64,000 nt of DNA from Rhodoblastus sp963748385 (GCA_963748385.1 CAVVIQ010000008.1:124001-188000); one strand, 5' to 3'; shown: positions 34,444-44,958, counted from the stretch's first letter. Program-made: numbers and translations. Notes: generated by a model not told the origin, from the sequence alone.

Positions 34444-36209
34444 ATGTTTCGTCGAATTCCGAAAATTCTTGCGATGGCTCTCGCCATCGGCTTAGGCGCC
34501 ACAACATCCCTTCTGCCAGGAGTCACGCATGAGGCCTTCGCCTTCGGCCACGGCGGAGGTTTCGGCGGCGGCGGCCACTTCGGCGGCTTCGGCGGCGGGG
34601 GCTTCGGCGGTGGGCGTTTCGGCGGCTTCGGCGGCGGGCGTTTCGGCGCCTTCAACGGCTTCGGCGGCGGGCGTTCGGGGGCTTCGGCGCCTTCCACGAT
34701 GGCCGTTTCGGCGCCTTCCACGGCGGCCGCTTCGGCGGGCATTTCGCGGCCAGGCGTTTCAGCGGGCGTTCCGCCGGTAGGCATTTCGGTCGACATTTCT
34801 CGGGAGGGCATTTCCACGGCGGGCGTTTCGCTCATGGCTTCGCCGGCAGGCAAGTCGGTCGCGGCATGGCCGGAAGGCAATTGGGCAAAGGGACGCAGTT
34901 TGGCCGCGGAGCGGCTTTCGCTGGCAATCGGCTGGGCCAAGCCGCCACTTTCCACGGCATTCACGGCCTCGATCCGCACGGCTTCAACCGCAACGGCTTC
35001 GGCAACATGCAGGCGTGGAACCAGTGGGGTCGTCGTAATTGGGGTCAAGGCTGGAATAATTGGGGTTATGGCTACGGCTATTGGGCGGGGCCCGTGTTCT
35101 GGCCATATTTCTATGGCGACATGCTGACCTTTGCTCTGTGGCCTTATGCCTACTACGATCCGTTTTTCTTTTATGGGTCAGATTTCCTCCTGACCTCAAT
35201 TTTCTGGCCAGGGCCTATGCTTTGTCCATTCTATGATTATTATGGATATTGTCCTGATTACGCCTATGCGGGTTACGGCCCTTATGGCTACTATGGCCCT
35301 TACGCCGACTATTTTGGCTACAACGACTATGCCCTGTTCGACGTCTATGATTATCCGCCGAACGCGCAAGCCTATAAGGCCTATTATCACGGACGCCGCC
35401 ATCATCGGCGCTACGGGCGTCATGTACAAAATTACGCGCTCAAATCCGACGCTGCGGCCGCCCCGGCCAATATTGCGCAGACCTGCGGCGGCTTGGCGCC
35501 CGGCGTCACTCAATTGCCGATCGCCCGAATCCGGAGAACGATCCGCGCGACCGACGCGCAAATCGAGTTGCTCGATCAGGTCCATGCGGCCTCAAACCAA
35601 GCCGGCGCGATCCTGCAAGCGTCTTGTCCGGCCTCGGTTCCCCTCACGCCGGTTGGCCGGCTTGACGCCGTCGCCCAGAGGCTCCAGGCCATGATACGGG
35701 CGGTTGATGTTATGCGCGGGCCCCTGACGACCTTCTATGGCTCTCTCGATGACGCGCAGAAGCATAAACTGGAGGCGGTCGCCGGGCATGCCCGGAACGA
35801 GGGCGCGAAGGTCGACGTCAACCAGGCGCCGGCGCAGGATCTCGCCGCGCTGTGCCAGAAACAGGCGCAAGGCTTCACCCTTCTGCCGGCGCGGCGCATC
35901 GACGACATCGTGAAGCCGACCACGGACCAAAAAGCCGCCTACGACGCGCTCAAAACCGCCTCGGCCGCCGCTGCGACGGACCTCGACGCATCTTGCCCCC
36001 CGACCGCGCCGCAAACGATGCAAGGCCGCCTCGATGCGGTCGCCGCGCGGCTGCGGGCGCTGGAAAACGCTGCAAAAACCGTGAAACCTGCCCTTGAGAA
36101 GTTTTACGCCTCGCTGAGCGATGACCAGAAAGCGCGCTTCAACGTGATCGGCGGCGTCAACGTGGCGGCTGCGCCGCCAATCGAAACCAGAACCGGGAAT
36201 GGGCGTTAG
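34444..36209 (+). CDS. LTXXQ-like exported protein with Gly/His/Phe- and Tyr-rich regions (one-base frameshift)
   Basis: 588 aa after correction. A signal peptide (A-M-A-L-A-I-G-L-G-A-T-T to A-F-A) is followed by a long Gly/Phe/His/Arg repeat region (G-G-G-R-F-G-G-F and H-D-G-R-F-G-A-F types). A Tyr/Trp-rich segment comes next (for example W-G-Y-G-Y-G-Y-W-A-G-P-V-F-W-P-Y-F-Y). Two C-terminal LTXXQ-like repeats (about 340-460 and 460-575) include F-Y-G-S-L-D-D-A-Q-K-H-K-L and F-Y-A-S-L-S-D-D-Q-K-A-R-F. The frame shifts at about 34674, where one missing T explains the break. The repeats recall Spy/CpxP-type periplasmic stress proteins. Role unknown. Confidence 0.75.
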
Positions 36210-36404
36210 GCGAGCGTTGCGGAAACCAGGCGCCAATCGAGCAACCGCGGCACGGGGCCATGGCCCGCCACGCAGACCGGTCTGGGCGTTCGGTCCGCGT
36301 CCGCTTCGCACCCGGCAGGGCCTTTCATCGTTGTGAACAGGGCGCCGGACATGCGCGAACTCGCTCCCCGCGTTTCACCCCTGCGATCTCCCCGCATCGG
36401 GCTT

Positions 36405-36735
36405 CCGCAAGGACGCTCGTCTTTCGACGGATTGCGCCGGGAGAGCGCGACGCCCCCGTTTTTCCCTCACTTTCGGCGCGGCCGCGCCTGATCAAAGCGC
36501 GCCAATGGCGCTCTGATCCCACTCCAATCCAAGGAGCGCCCTCGCTCGGCATGAGATTCGAAAAGCTGCGACTGACCGGCTTCACGAGCTTCGTTGAGCC
36601 GACCGACTTCGTCATCCCCCCGGCCTGACCCGCGTGGCAGGTCCGAACGGGGGCCGCAAGTCCAATCTCGTCGAGGCCCTGCGTCGGGCCAAGGGCGAGA
36701 ACCCTTAAAGCAGATGCGCGCCCGCGACTTGGCCA
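36405..36735 (+). pseudogene. Decayed duplicate of the smc upstream region and first ~60 codons
   Basis: Closely matches 37835-38165. It includes the same promoter-side sequence, an ATG at 36551 and the start M-R-F-E-K-L-R-L-T-G-F. Several substitutions and small deletions then break the frame, and the Walker A region is destroyed (GGGGGCCGCAAG in place of GGTTGCGGCAAG). It cannot make an SMC head and is a relic. It ends 17 bases from the stop of the dehydrogenase gene. Confidence 0.88.
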
Positions 36736-36752
36736 GGCGCCGTTCGGCCCCG

Positions 36753-37640
36753 TCAGCGCTGGCCATTCAACCCCGCGTCACGGCTGGCGAGATCGGCGAT
36801 GGCGGACCAGTCGAGTGTCGCCCCTCCCTGAGCGATCAGAGTCAGAAAGCGGTCGCGCAGGAGGCTCGCCAGCGGCAGAGGGACAGACAAGGATTCAGCG
36901 GCTGACAGCGCCAGCCGGATGTCTTTCTGCCCGAGTGTGGCGGCGAAGCCGGCAGGCTCGAATTTTCGCTCGGCGATCAAAGCCCCGTAAGTGCGATAGA
37001 CCGGCGCGCCGAACAATGTCGAGGTCAGCAGATCGACATATTGGCCACGATCGACGCCCGCCTTGGCGACGAGCGCCATGGCTTCGCCCAGGCTTTCAAT
37101 CACCGCGGCGATCAGGAAATTGCCGCTCAATTTCACCAGATTGGCGGTTTTGGGGGTTTCCGCGACGATAAAGGTTCTTTGCCCCATGGCGTCGAACAAA
37201 GGCGCCATTTCGGCAAGGGTCTCCGGCGCGCCGGCGGCCACCACGAAAAGCTTGGCGGCGGCGGCGGCTTCCGGGCGGCCGAACACCGGGGCCGAGACGA
37301 ATCTCTGGCCTGCCGCCGCATGGGCGGCCTCCAGCTCTTCCGCCAGCGCCACGCTGATGGTGCTGGATGAAATATGGACCGCGCCTTTGCCCAGATCGGC
37401 GACAAGTCCGCCCGGTCCGAAGGCGACTTTGCGCAGCGCGTCGTCATCCGCAAGCATCGTGATGACCGCGTCGCCACGACAGGCCGCCCCGACATCGGCT
37501 GCGAGTTGCGCGCCCTGCGCGACAAGTGGCTCGGCTCTGGCGCCGGTGCGATTGAAAACGCACAATTGATGACCCGCTTTCAGCAGGTTGGCCGCCATTC
37601 CGACGCCCATTTGCCCCAGGCCGATAAAGCCGACTTTCAT
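36753..37640 (-). CDS. 3-hydroxyisobutyrate dehydrogenase-family NAD(P)-dependent oxidoreductase
   Basis: 295-aa beta-hydroxyacid dehydrogenase. The N-terminal G-F-I-G-L-G-Q-M-G-V-G-M-A binds NAD(P), and F-N-R-T after the second strand suggests NADP preference. D-A-P-V-type substrate block is V-S-A-P-V-F-G-R, where the usual G-G becomes F-G. The catalytic lysine is K170 in N-L-V-K-L-S-G-N-F. It could act on 3-hydroxyisobutyrate, tartronate semialdehyde or a similar aldehyde. GGAG lies six bases before the ATG at 37640. The gene sits between the smc relic and intact smc, on the opposite strand. Confidence 0.88.
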   Translation of the reverse strand: MKVGFIGLGQMGVGMAANLLKAGHQLCVFNRTGARAEPLVAQGAQLAADVGAACRGDAVITMLADDDALRKVAFGPGGLVADLGKGAVHISSSTISVALAEELEAAHAAAGQRFVSAPVFGRPEAAAAAKLFVVAAGAPETLAEMAPLFDAMGQRTFIVAETPKTANLVKLSGNFLIAAVIESLGEAMALVAKAGVDRGQYVDLLTSTLFGAPVYRTYGALIAERKFEPAGFAATLGQKDIRLALSAAESLSVPLPLASLLRDRFLTLIAQGGATLDWSAIADLASRDAGLNGQR

Positions 37641-37982
37641 GTTTCGCTCCATATTCGAGACCGTCGATGCGGGCCGACCGGCCGAAGCCGGTCCAAACGA
37701 GGCCTTTGCTCGCAGGCGCGGACGTCTCTCGACGATTATTTGTCATTGTGCGTCAAGAATTGTCGACGGATACAAGGGTATTAGATTGCGACCCGCGACC
37801 GGTCCCTCACCCTTACCCTTTCCCCGCACAGGGGGGGCCGCAAGGACGCCCGTCTTTCGACAGGCTATGCGGGAAGAGGGAGAAGCCCCGCTTTTCCCCA
37901 ACTTTCCGCGCGGCCGCGCTTGATTAAAGCGCGCCTATGGCGCTCTGATCTCGCTCCGATCCAAGGAGCGCCCTCGCCCGGC
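37641..37982. other. Divergent region between the dehydrogenase gene and smc
   Basis: 342 bases with no gene. The smc-proximal half (from about 37835) is the intact member of the direct repeat described at 36405-36735. The other half should carry the dehydrogenase promoter. No clear operator seen. Confidence 0.55.
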
Positions 37983-38165
37983 ATGAGATTCGAAAAGCTG
38001 CGACTGACCGGCTTCAAGAGCTTCGTTGAGCCGACCGATTTCGTCATCACCCCCGGCCTGACCGGCGTGGTGGGGCCGAACGGTTGCGGCAAGTCCAATC
38101 TCGTCGAGGCCCTGCGCTGGGTCATGGGCGAGAATTCCTACAAGCAGATGCGCGCGTCCGGCATG
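37835..38165 (+). repeat. Direct repeat, intact copy (smc leader and 5' end)
   Basis: About 330 bases matching 36405-36735 in the same orientation, with the two starts 1432 bases apart. The pair brackets the dehydrogenase gene. Confidence 0.85.
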
Positions 38166-41100
38166 GACGACGTGATCTTCGCCGGCGCCGGCTCGCGCCC
38201 GTCGCGCAACCACGCCGAAGTCGTCCTGACGCTCGACAACCGGGCGCGCGCGGCGCCCGCCATGTTCAACGATACCGACATTCTCGAAATCACCCGGCGG
38301 ATCGAGCGCGAGCAGGGTTCGACCTATCGCGTCAACGGCCGCGAAGTGCGCGCCCGCGACGTGCAATTGCTGTTCGCCGACGCTTCTTCGGGCGCGCGCT
38401 CGCCCGCCATGGTGCGCCAGGGCCAGATCGGCGAGATCATTTCGGCCAAGCCGCAGGCCCGCCGCCGCATTCTCGAGGAAGCCGCCGGAATCGGCGGGCT
38501 GCATTCGCGCCGCCAGGAGGCGGAGCTGCGCCTCAAAGGCGCCGAGGAAAATCTCGTCCGGCTCGAAGACATTCTGACCCAGATCGGCGCCCAGGCCGAT
38601 TCCTTGCGCCGTCAGGCCCGACAGGCCGCGCGCTACCGGGCGCTCGCCGCCGAAATCCGCCGCCACGAGGCGCTGATCGCCCTGCTCGCATACCGCGAGG
38701 CCTTGCGCGACGCCGACGAAGCGCAGCACGCCTTCGAGACCAATGTGCTCGATGTCGCCGAGCGCACTCGTCAACAAGCCGAAGCCGCGCGCCTGCAGGC
38801 GCTCGCGGCCCATCGCATGCCAATCCTGCGCGACGCGGAGGCCCAGGCCGCCGCCGCTCTGCAACGCCTCGTCCTCGCCCGCGAGGCTTTGGAAGGCGAG
38901 GAAAAGCGCGCCACCGAGCGCAAGGCGGAGACAGAGCGCCGGATCGCCCAGGCGACGGGAGACCTCGCCCGCGAGCGCGCCCATCACGAGGACGCCGCCG
39001 CGACGCTGGCCCGGCTCGAAGCCGAGGACGAGGAGTTGGACGGCGCCGGCGAGGCCGAGGCCGATCTGGTGGAAGAAGCGCGGCGGCGCTGCGAGGCGGC
39101 GGAGGAAAAGCTGCGCGCCTCCGAAGAGGCGCTGGAAATCGCCCAGAACGCCTTCGCCAACGCCGAGGCCCAGCGCCATGCGCTCAGCGAGGCCGCGCGG
39201 CGCGAGGAACAGGCCTTTGCCCGCTTCGAGGCCGAACTGGCCCGCGCCGAGGACGAGATCGCCGCGCTTCGCGGGAGCGCCGAAAGCGACGCCGAACTGG
39301 CCGAGGCTCTGGCGGAAGCCGAACGGCTGATGGATGCGGCGGCCGAGGCCGAGGAAGAGGCGCTGAACGCGGAAACCGCGCTGGCCCTCGCCCGCGACGA
39401 CGAAAATTTTTTACGCGGGCCGCTCGCGGAAGCCGAAAAACAGGCGCAGAAACTCGAAGCCGAGGTCGGGGCTCTGGCGAAACTGCTGCAAACCGGCGCC
39501 AGCGCCGGCTGGCCGGCGGTGCTGGAGCGCATCAATGTCGCGCGTGGCTACGAGGCGGCGCTGGGCGCGGCGCTGGGCGACGATCTCGACGCCTCGGACG
39601 ACGACGACGCCCCGACCCATTGGGCCCTCACCCAAAGCGCCGGCGATCCGGCCCTGCCCGCTGGCGCGCGGCCCCTGACCGAATGGGTGGAAGCCCCGCC
39701 CGCGCTTTACCGCCGCCTCGCCCAGATCGGCCTGGTTTCGCGCGAAATGGGCGCGAACCTGCGCTGGCGCCTGAAAGCCGGCCAGCGCCTGGTCTCGATC
39801 GAAGGCGATCTGTGGCGCTGGGACGGCTTCACCCAGGCCGCCGAGGCGCCGACCCCCGCCGCACGGCGGCTTGCCGAAAAGAACCGGCTGGAAGTGCTGA
39901 AAATCGAGGCGGCGCAGGCTCGCGCCGCGGTCGAGGCGGCCGAGGCCCGGATGGAGGCGGCGAAGACGGCCGTTGTGGAAGCGTCCGAAGCCGACCAGCG
40001 CGCCCGTCAGGCCGCGCGCCTGTCGCAAAAGGCTCTGGCCGAGGCGCGCGAATCGGCCAACGCCGCAGAAAAGCGGCAGGCGCAGTTCCTGTCGCGCCTC
40101 GCCAATCTCGAAGAGGCCCGCCAGCGCGCGGAAGACATGCGCGATGAAGCCCGCGAGCGCCTGTTCGAGGCGCGCGAGGCGCTCGACAATATCGCCGAGC
40201 CCGCCACTCTGCTCGGCGAGCGCGACGTGACGCGGTCCGCCAACGCCCTCGACCGCGCCGAGGCGTCGGAAGCCCGCGCCGCCTTGCAGGCCTTCTCCCG
40301 CGAGGCGGAGACGCGGCTGCGCCGCCGCGAATCCATCGCCCGCGAAAAGAAGAGCTGGCTCGACCGCCACGCGCGTTCGCAGTTCCAGACCGAGGAAATC
40401 GAATTCCGCCTGACCGAGGCGCAGGAGGAGCTGGCGAAGCTTCAGGACGCGCCGGATGAGTTCCTGCTTCAGCGCCGCTCGCTCGCCCGGAAGATCGAGG
40501 AAGCGGAAGCGGCGCAGAAACAGGCCGCCGACGCCCGCGCGGAAGGCGAAAACGCTTTGGCCGAGGCCGACCGCGCCGCGCGCGTGGCGCTGGACGCGAT
40601 GAGCGCGGCGCGCGAAATCCGCGCGCGGCTCGAAGCCCAGGCCGAGGCCGCGCGCACCCGCCTTCAGGTTCTGGCGCGGGACATTGGCGACCAGATGAAT
40701 TGCGGCCCGCAGGGCCTGCCGGCGCTCGCCGGCCTCGCCGAGGGCTCCGAGCCGCCGCCGATGGAAGGCGTCAGCGCCCGGCTCGCCAATCTCAAGCAGG
40801 ATCGCGAAAGGCTCGGCGGCGTCAATCTGCGCGCCGAGGACGAACTGGCGGCGATCGAGGACGAACAGGCCAAGCTCGCCGCCGAGCGCGACGACCTCGC
40901 CGAGGCGATCCGCAAATTGCGCGCGGCCATCGCCGCGCTCAACAAGGAAGGCCGCGAGCGCCTGCTCGACGCCTTCGCCAAGGTGGACGCCCATTTCCGC
41001 GAATTGTTCACGATTCTGTTCGGCGGCGGCTCGGCGGAGCTGCAACTGGTCGAATCCGACGACCCGCTCGAAGCCGGCCTCGAAATCTTCGCCAAACCAC

Positions 41101-41439
41101 CGGGCAAAAAGCCCACGACCATGACCCTGCTCTCCGGCGGCGAACAGGCGCTGACCGCTTTGTCGCTGATTTTCGCGGTGTTTTTGACCAATCCGGCGCC
41201 GATCTGCGTGCTCGACGAGGTGGACGCGCCGCTCGACGACGCCAATGTCGAACGCTTTTGCGACCTTCTCGACGACATGCGCGGCAAAAACCGACACCCG
41301 CTTCATCACCATCACCCACAATCCGATCACCATGGCGCGGATGGACCGCCTGTTCGGCGTCACCCAGGCCGAGCGCGGCGTGTCGCAACTGGTGTCGGTG
41401 GAGCTGGAGCAGGCGGAGCAATTGCTGGAGGCGAGCTGA
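37983..41439 (+). CDS. smc: Chromosome segregation protein SMC (one-base frameshift near the 3' end)
   Basis: 1151 aa after correction, normal for SMC. Walker A G-P-N-G-C-G-K-S-N is at 31-39. A long coiled coil, with a hinge-like region near residues 510-620, leads to the ABC signature L-L-S-G-G-E-Q-A-L-T near 1050 and Walker B C-V-L-D-E-V-D-A-P-L-D-D near 1076. The frame breaks after D-D-M-R-G-K and resumes T-D-T-R-F-I-T-I-T-H-N-P. One extra A in the five-base run at 41286-41290 explains it. SMC loops and segregates DNA with ScpA/ScpB. The gene is normally essential or nearly so, so a real null is unlikely. Confidence 0.95.
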
Positions 41440-41447
41440 GCCGGAGC

Positions 41448-42025
41448 TTAGATCCCGTTCAATCGCAATTCGATCCGCCGGTCGGGAACGAGCCACATCG
41501 CCGCGACGGCGACATAGAACAGGCAGCCGATCCAGGGATGCACGAAGGCGCCGGCGATCCCGAACACATAGGCCGCGATCGACATCCAGCCTTTGACGTC
41601 ACGCCCGATCGCGTCGTGGAGCAAGGTTCTGCCGCCCTGGGCCCGCAGCAAACTCAGGACGAGGATCGAATAAGCCATCGCCGCCCCGAGCAGCGCCACG
41701 CCATAGAGCGCCACGGGATCGCGCGCGAAATGGGCCCGCTGGCCCAGGCGGTCACGAAAGGCAGGAGCGACAACCAGAACAGCAGGTGGATATTGGCCCA
41801 GAGCACGCCGCCATTCACTTTTTTCGCGATGACGAACAGATGGTGGTGATTGTTCCAATAGATGCCGACATAGACGAAACTCAAGACATAAGCCACGAAA
41901 GTCGGCCACAACGGCCAGAGCGCGACGAAGCTCACGCCTTCCGGCGCCTTCAGATCCAGCACCATGATGGTGATGATGATCGCCAGCACGCCGTCGGAAA
42001 AAGCCTTCAACCGCTCGCTCGTCAC
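41448..42025 (-). CDS. TMEM175-family (DUF1211) potassium channel (one-base frameshift)
   Basis: 192 aa after correction. The family start R-L-K-A-F-S-D-G-V-L-A-I-I-I-T-I-M-V-L-D-L contains the selectivity-helix motif of bacterial TMEM175 channels. About six membrane segments follow, with N-N-H-H-H-L-F and D-P-V-A-L-Y-G. The frame breaks in T-A-W; restoring one base to the run at 41743-41745 rejoins it. GTG start at 42025 with GGGGAG upstream. Convergent with smc, with eight bases between the stops. Confidence 0.8.
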
Positions 42026-42190
42026 GCCGCACGATCTCCCCTTTGCGTCGAACTTTAGAACATCGCGAGGCGGGAACAAGGCGCGCCGTCCTGCCGCAAT
42101 GCAGCAAACCCCTGCGGCGGATGCGCGCGCCACAGATTTATCTGTTCAATTTCAATTCGTTAGCAATAAAGCAGAAAAGCCGGCGTTGTC

Positions 42191-42219
42191 TTGACAGGGC
42201 GCAACCGCGTCAATATGGT
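42191..42219 (+). promoter_or_regulatory. Sigma-70-type promoter of the F0 operon
   Basis: TTGACA at 42191-42196, exactly 17 bases, then TATGGT at 42214-42219. It lies 120 bases before atpI and is the best promoter match I saw in the window. Confidence 0.7.
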
Positions 42220-42340
42220 GCGCCCGGTTCATTAAGGGCGGGATGGCTCCATCCCGATCTTTTTCCTCAAGTCCGGTCCCCGATCCGGAGCACGCCCGCG
42301 AGCGCCGGTTTCGGGAAAGCCAAGGCTCTGGAGACAGGCT

Positions 42341-42700
42341 TTGGGGAATAGTCCGGAAGACCAAGAGAATTTGGAGGCGCGGCTGGCTAAATTGTCGGCC
42401 GATCTTCAAGCGCAGCGCGAAACCGACCGCAGGGAGGCCGAGCGCAAGGCGGTGACGGATGCTTCCGGGAAGAACCTCGGGCAGGCGATCAGCCTCGGCT
42501 TTCGCGTGCTGACGGAATTCGTGGGCCCCATCATCGTGGGCGCGCTGATCGGCTGGCGCCTCGATGTGTGGCTCCACACGACCCCCTTCCTGCTGATCCT
42601 GTGGGTGGGATTCGGCGTGGCGGCGGCGTTTCGCAATGTCTACCGCCTGGCGGCTCCGCCGCCGGAGCGCCCTGGCGGAGACAGGCCGCCGCAACCATGA
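42341..42700 (+). CDS. atpI: ATP synthase protein I (AtpI/AtpZ-like)
   Basis: 119-aa inner-membrane protein with a charged N-terminal helix (about 1-45), then two membrane segments: V-G-P-I-I-V-G-A-L-I-G-W and T-P-F-L-L-I-L-W-V-G-F-G-V-A-A-A-F. It assists assembly of the c-ring in related bacteria. The TTG at 42341 is preceded by GGAG at seven bases. First gene of the atpI-B-E-F'-F cluster. Confidence 0.85.
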   Translation: MGNSPEDQENLEARLAKLSADLQAQRETDRREAERKAVTDASGKNLGQAISLGFRVLTEFVGPIIVGALIGWRLDVWLHTTPFLLILWVGFGVAAAFRNVYRLAAPPPERPGGDRPPQP

Positions 42701-42745
42701 GCTAGGCGGGTCGCTCCCGCGCAGAGGTAGAGGTAAGGACGGAAC

Positions 42746-43510
42746 ATGTCGGAAGCTGGCGCCCCGGTGCTCGACCCCATCCATCAATTCCACGTCAAGG
42801 TGCTCGCGCCCCTGCATGTTTTCGGAATTGACGCCTCCTTCACCAACGCCGCCCTGTTCATGGTCATCGCGGCGCTCGCGGTCGTCGTCGTCATGCTGAT
42901 CGGCACGGCGGGGCGCAGCATCGTGCCGTCGCGCCTCCAGGCCGCCGCCGAAGCCTTTTACGAATTCTCCACCGACATGGTGCGCCAGACCGCCGGCGAA
43001 GACGCCATGCGCTTCTTCCCGCTGGTCTTCACTCTGTTCATGTTCATCCTGGCCTGCAACGTGATCGGCCTGTGGCCCTATACGTTCGAAGTGATGGCCC
43101 AGATCTTCGTCACCGCGACCTTCGCCTTTTCGATCATCCTGCTGGTCGTCGGCTACGGCGTCTACAAGCACGGCCTGCACTGGTTCAAGGTGTTCAAGCC
43201 GTCCGGCGTCAGCCCGTTCATGCTGCCCTTCATCGTCCCGATCGAGATCCTGTCCTTCATCTCGCGGCCGGTGACCCTGTCGGTTCGTCTTTTCGCCAAC
43301 ATGCTGGCCGGCCACATCATGCTGGTGGTGTTCGGGGGCTTCGTCGTCATGCTGCTCGGCGCCGGCGTCTATGCCCTGCTCGCGCCGCTGCCGCTCGCCG
43401 GCATCGTGCTGCTGACCGCCTTCGAATTGCTGGTCGCGGTGCTGCAGGCCTATGTCTTCGCCATTCTCACTTGCGTCTATCTGACAGACGCGCTTCACCC
43501 GGGCCACTGA
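42746..43510 (+). CDS. atpB: ATP synthase F0 subunit a
   Basis: 254-aa multi-pass protein forming the proton half-channels. The essential Arg is in L-S-V-R-L-F-A-N-M-L-A-G-H, and the N-terminal H-Q-F-H-V-K block is typical of alphaproteobacteria. L-Q-A-Y-V-F-A-I-L-T-C-V-Y-L closes the protein. Ribosome site GTAAGG/GGAAC lies upstream of the ATG. Full length. Confidence 0.96.
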   Translation: MSEAGAPVLDPIHQFHVKVLAPLHVFGIDASFTNAALFMVIAALAVVVVMLIGTAGRSIVPSRLQAAAEAFYEFSTDMVRQTAGEDAMRFFPLVFTLFMFILACNVIGLWPYTFEVMAQIFVTATFAFSIILLVVGYGVYKHGLHWFKVFKPSGVSPFMLPFIVPIEILSFISRPVTLSVRLFANMLAGHIMLVVFGGFVVMLLGAGVYALLAPLPLAGIVLLTAFELLVAVLQAYVFAILTCVYLTDALHPGH

Positions 43511-43562
43511 TAATCTCACTCAACAACAAATGGTCGCCCACATCTACAAAATGGAGTCATCA

Positions 43563-43793
43563 ATGGGTTCTGAAGCAGCCAAACTCATCGGCGCGGGTCT
43601 CGCGGCGATCGGCGTCGGTTCCGCCGCCATCGGCGTCGGCCTGATCTGGGGCCACTTCCTCTCGGGCGCGCTGCGCAATCCGTCGGCGTCCGACGGCCAG
43701 TTCGGCCGCGTCTTCATCGGCACGGCGCTCGCCGAAGGTCTGGGCATCTTCGCCTTCCTGATCGCGCTGATCCTGCTGTTCGTCTCCCATTGA
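43563..43793 (+). CDS. atpE: ATP synthase F0 subunit c
   Basis: 76-aa two-helix hairpin that forms the rotor ring. Helix 1 has G-A-G-L-A-A-I-G-V-G-S-A-A-I-G-V-G. The proton-binding Glu is in A-L-A-E-G-L-G-I-F-A-F-L. The ATG at 43563 has GGAG six bases upstream; an in-frame ATG 12 bases earlier is that same GGAG region. Confidence 0.96.
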   Translation: MGSEAAKLIGAGLAAIGVGSAAIGVGLIWGHFLSGALRNPSASDGQFGRVFIGTALAEGLGIFAFLIALILLFVSH

Positions 43794-43893
43794 CGCGGCT
43801 TGCGGCCCGGCTCCGCGCCGGGCCGAAAACAGGCGCGCGCCGGCCCGGCCGGCGCGCGCCGTTCCCCGAATCTTTCGAGTGTTAGGAACGGTC

Positions 43894-44442
43894 ATGGCTT
43901 CGCAAGCCGCTGAAGGGCATGTCGCGGGAACCGAGGTTCCAGCCGCCCACGCAGATGTTTTCCCGCCCTTCGACACGAATTTCTTCGCGCCGCAGATCAT
44001 CTGGCTCGCCATCATTTTCGGCCTGCTTTATCTGCTGATGTCGAAAATCGCCCTGCCGCGCGTCGCCGGCATTCTTTCGTCCCGCCGAAACGCGGTCGAC
44101 GACGACCTCGCCGCCGCCGCCCAGGCGCAGCACGACGCGAGCGTCGCCGCCGCCGCCCATGAAAAGACCCTGGCCGACGCCAAGGCGCGGGCGCAGGCGC
44201 TCGGCCAGCAGGCCCATGCCGAAGCCGCCGCCGCCGCGGCGGAGCGCCGCGCCCACCTCGAGGCGAATCTGGCGGCCAAACTGGCCGAGGCCGAAAAGCA
44301 GATCGGCGAAAAGAAATCCGCCGCGATGACCAATGTCAATTCCATCGCCATCGAGGCGACCCACGCCATCATGCAGCGGCTCACCGGCAAGCCGGTCGAG
44401 CCGGACGCCGTCGCCGCGGCGGTCGCGGCCGCCAAGGCCTGA
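43894..44442 (+). CDS. atpF': ATP synthase F0 subunit b'
   Basis: 182-aa peripheral-stalk subunit. A short N-terminal region precedes one membrane helix (I-I-W-L-A-I-I-F-G-L-L-Y-L-L), then a long Ala/Glu/Lys-rich coiled coil. The pair of b-type subunits is typical of photosynthetic and alphaproteobacterial enzymes. AGGAA lies five bases before the ATG. Confidence 0.93.
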   Translation: MASQAAEGHVAGTEVPAAHADVFPPFDTNFFAPQIIWLAIIFGLLYLLMSKIALPRVAGILSSRRNAVDDDLAAAAQAQHDASVAAAAHEKTLADAKARAQALGQQAHAEAAAAAAERRAHLEANLAAKLAEAEKQIGEKKSAAMTNVNSIAIEATHAIMQRLTGKPVEPDAVAAAVAAAKA

Positions 44443-44454
44443 GGGGAGGAATGA

Positions 44455-44928
44455 ATGGACGCTGAATTTTTCTTCTTCCTCGGCGCCGTCCTGATGGTCG
44501 CTTTGTTCGGCTATCTCGGCGTGCACAAAACGATCGCCGGCGCGCTCGATTCCCGGATCGACCGGGTCAAGCACGAATTGGCGGAAGCCGCCCGCCTGCG
44601 CGCCGAAGCCCAGGCTCTGGTCCAGAGCTTCGTCGCCAAGGCCGCCGAAGCCGAAGCCCAGGCCGCGACCATCGTCGCCCAGGCCAGGGCGGAAGCCGAA
44701 GCTCTGGCGAAGGAAGCCCAGACGCGGCTTGAAGATTTTGTCGCCCGCCGCACCAAGCAGGCCGAGGACAAGATCGCCCTGGCCGAGGCGCAGGCCGCCG
44801 CCGACGTCCGCTCGGCGGCCGTGGACGCCGCGATCAAGGCGTCGGAAAACATTCTGAAGTCCGGAGCCGCCGACGCCGCGACCTTTGTCGAGCAGGGCGT
44901 CGCGGGCGTCAGATCGCTGATCAATTGA
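44455..44928 (+). CDS. atpF: ATP synthase F0 subunit b
   Basis: 157-aa stalk subunit. The N-terminal membrane helix F-F-F-F-L-G-A-V-L-M-V-A-L-F is followed by a coiled coil beginning at D-S-R-I-D-R-V-K-H-E-L. GAGGGGAGGA lies directly before the ATG. It is 12 bases after atpF' and the last gene of the F0 operon, which ends at a hairpin terminator. F1 genes are not in this window. Confidence 0.95.
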   Translation: MDAEFFFFLGAVLMVALFGYLGVHKTIAGALDSRIDRVKHELAEAARLRAEAQALVQSFVAKAAEAEAQAATIVAQARAEAEALAKEAQTRLEDFVARRTKQAEDKIALAEAQAAADVRSAAVDAAIKASENILKSGAADAATFVEQGVAGVRSLIN

Positions 44929-44958
44929 AGCTGGATTCCAAGGATCGGACAAAGGCTT

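Noticed and set aside
41286..41290. Programmed -1/+1 frameshifting in smc at the A run
   Set aside because: There is no slippery heptamer with a following hairpin, smc is not known to use frameshifting, and nine other genes show similar breaks.
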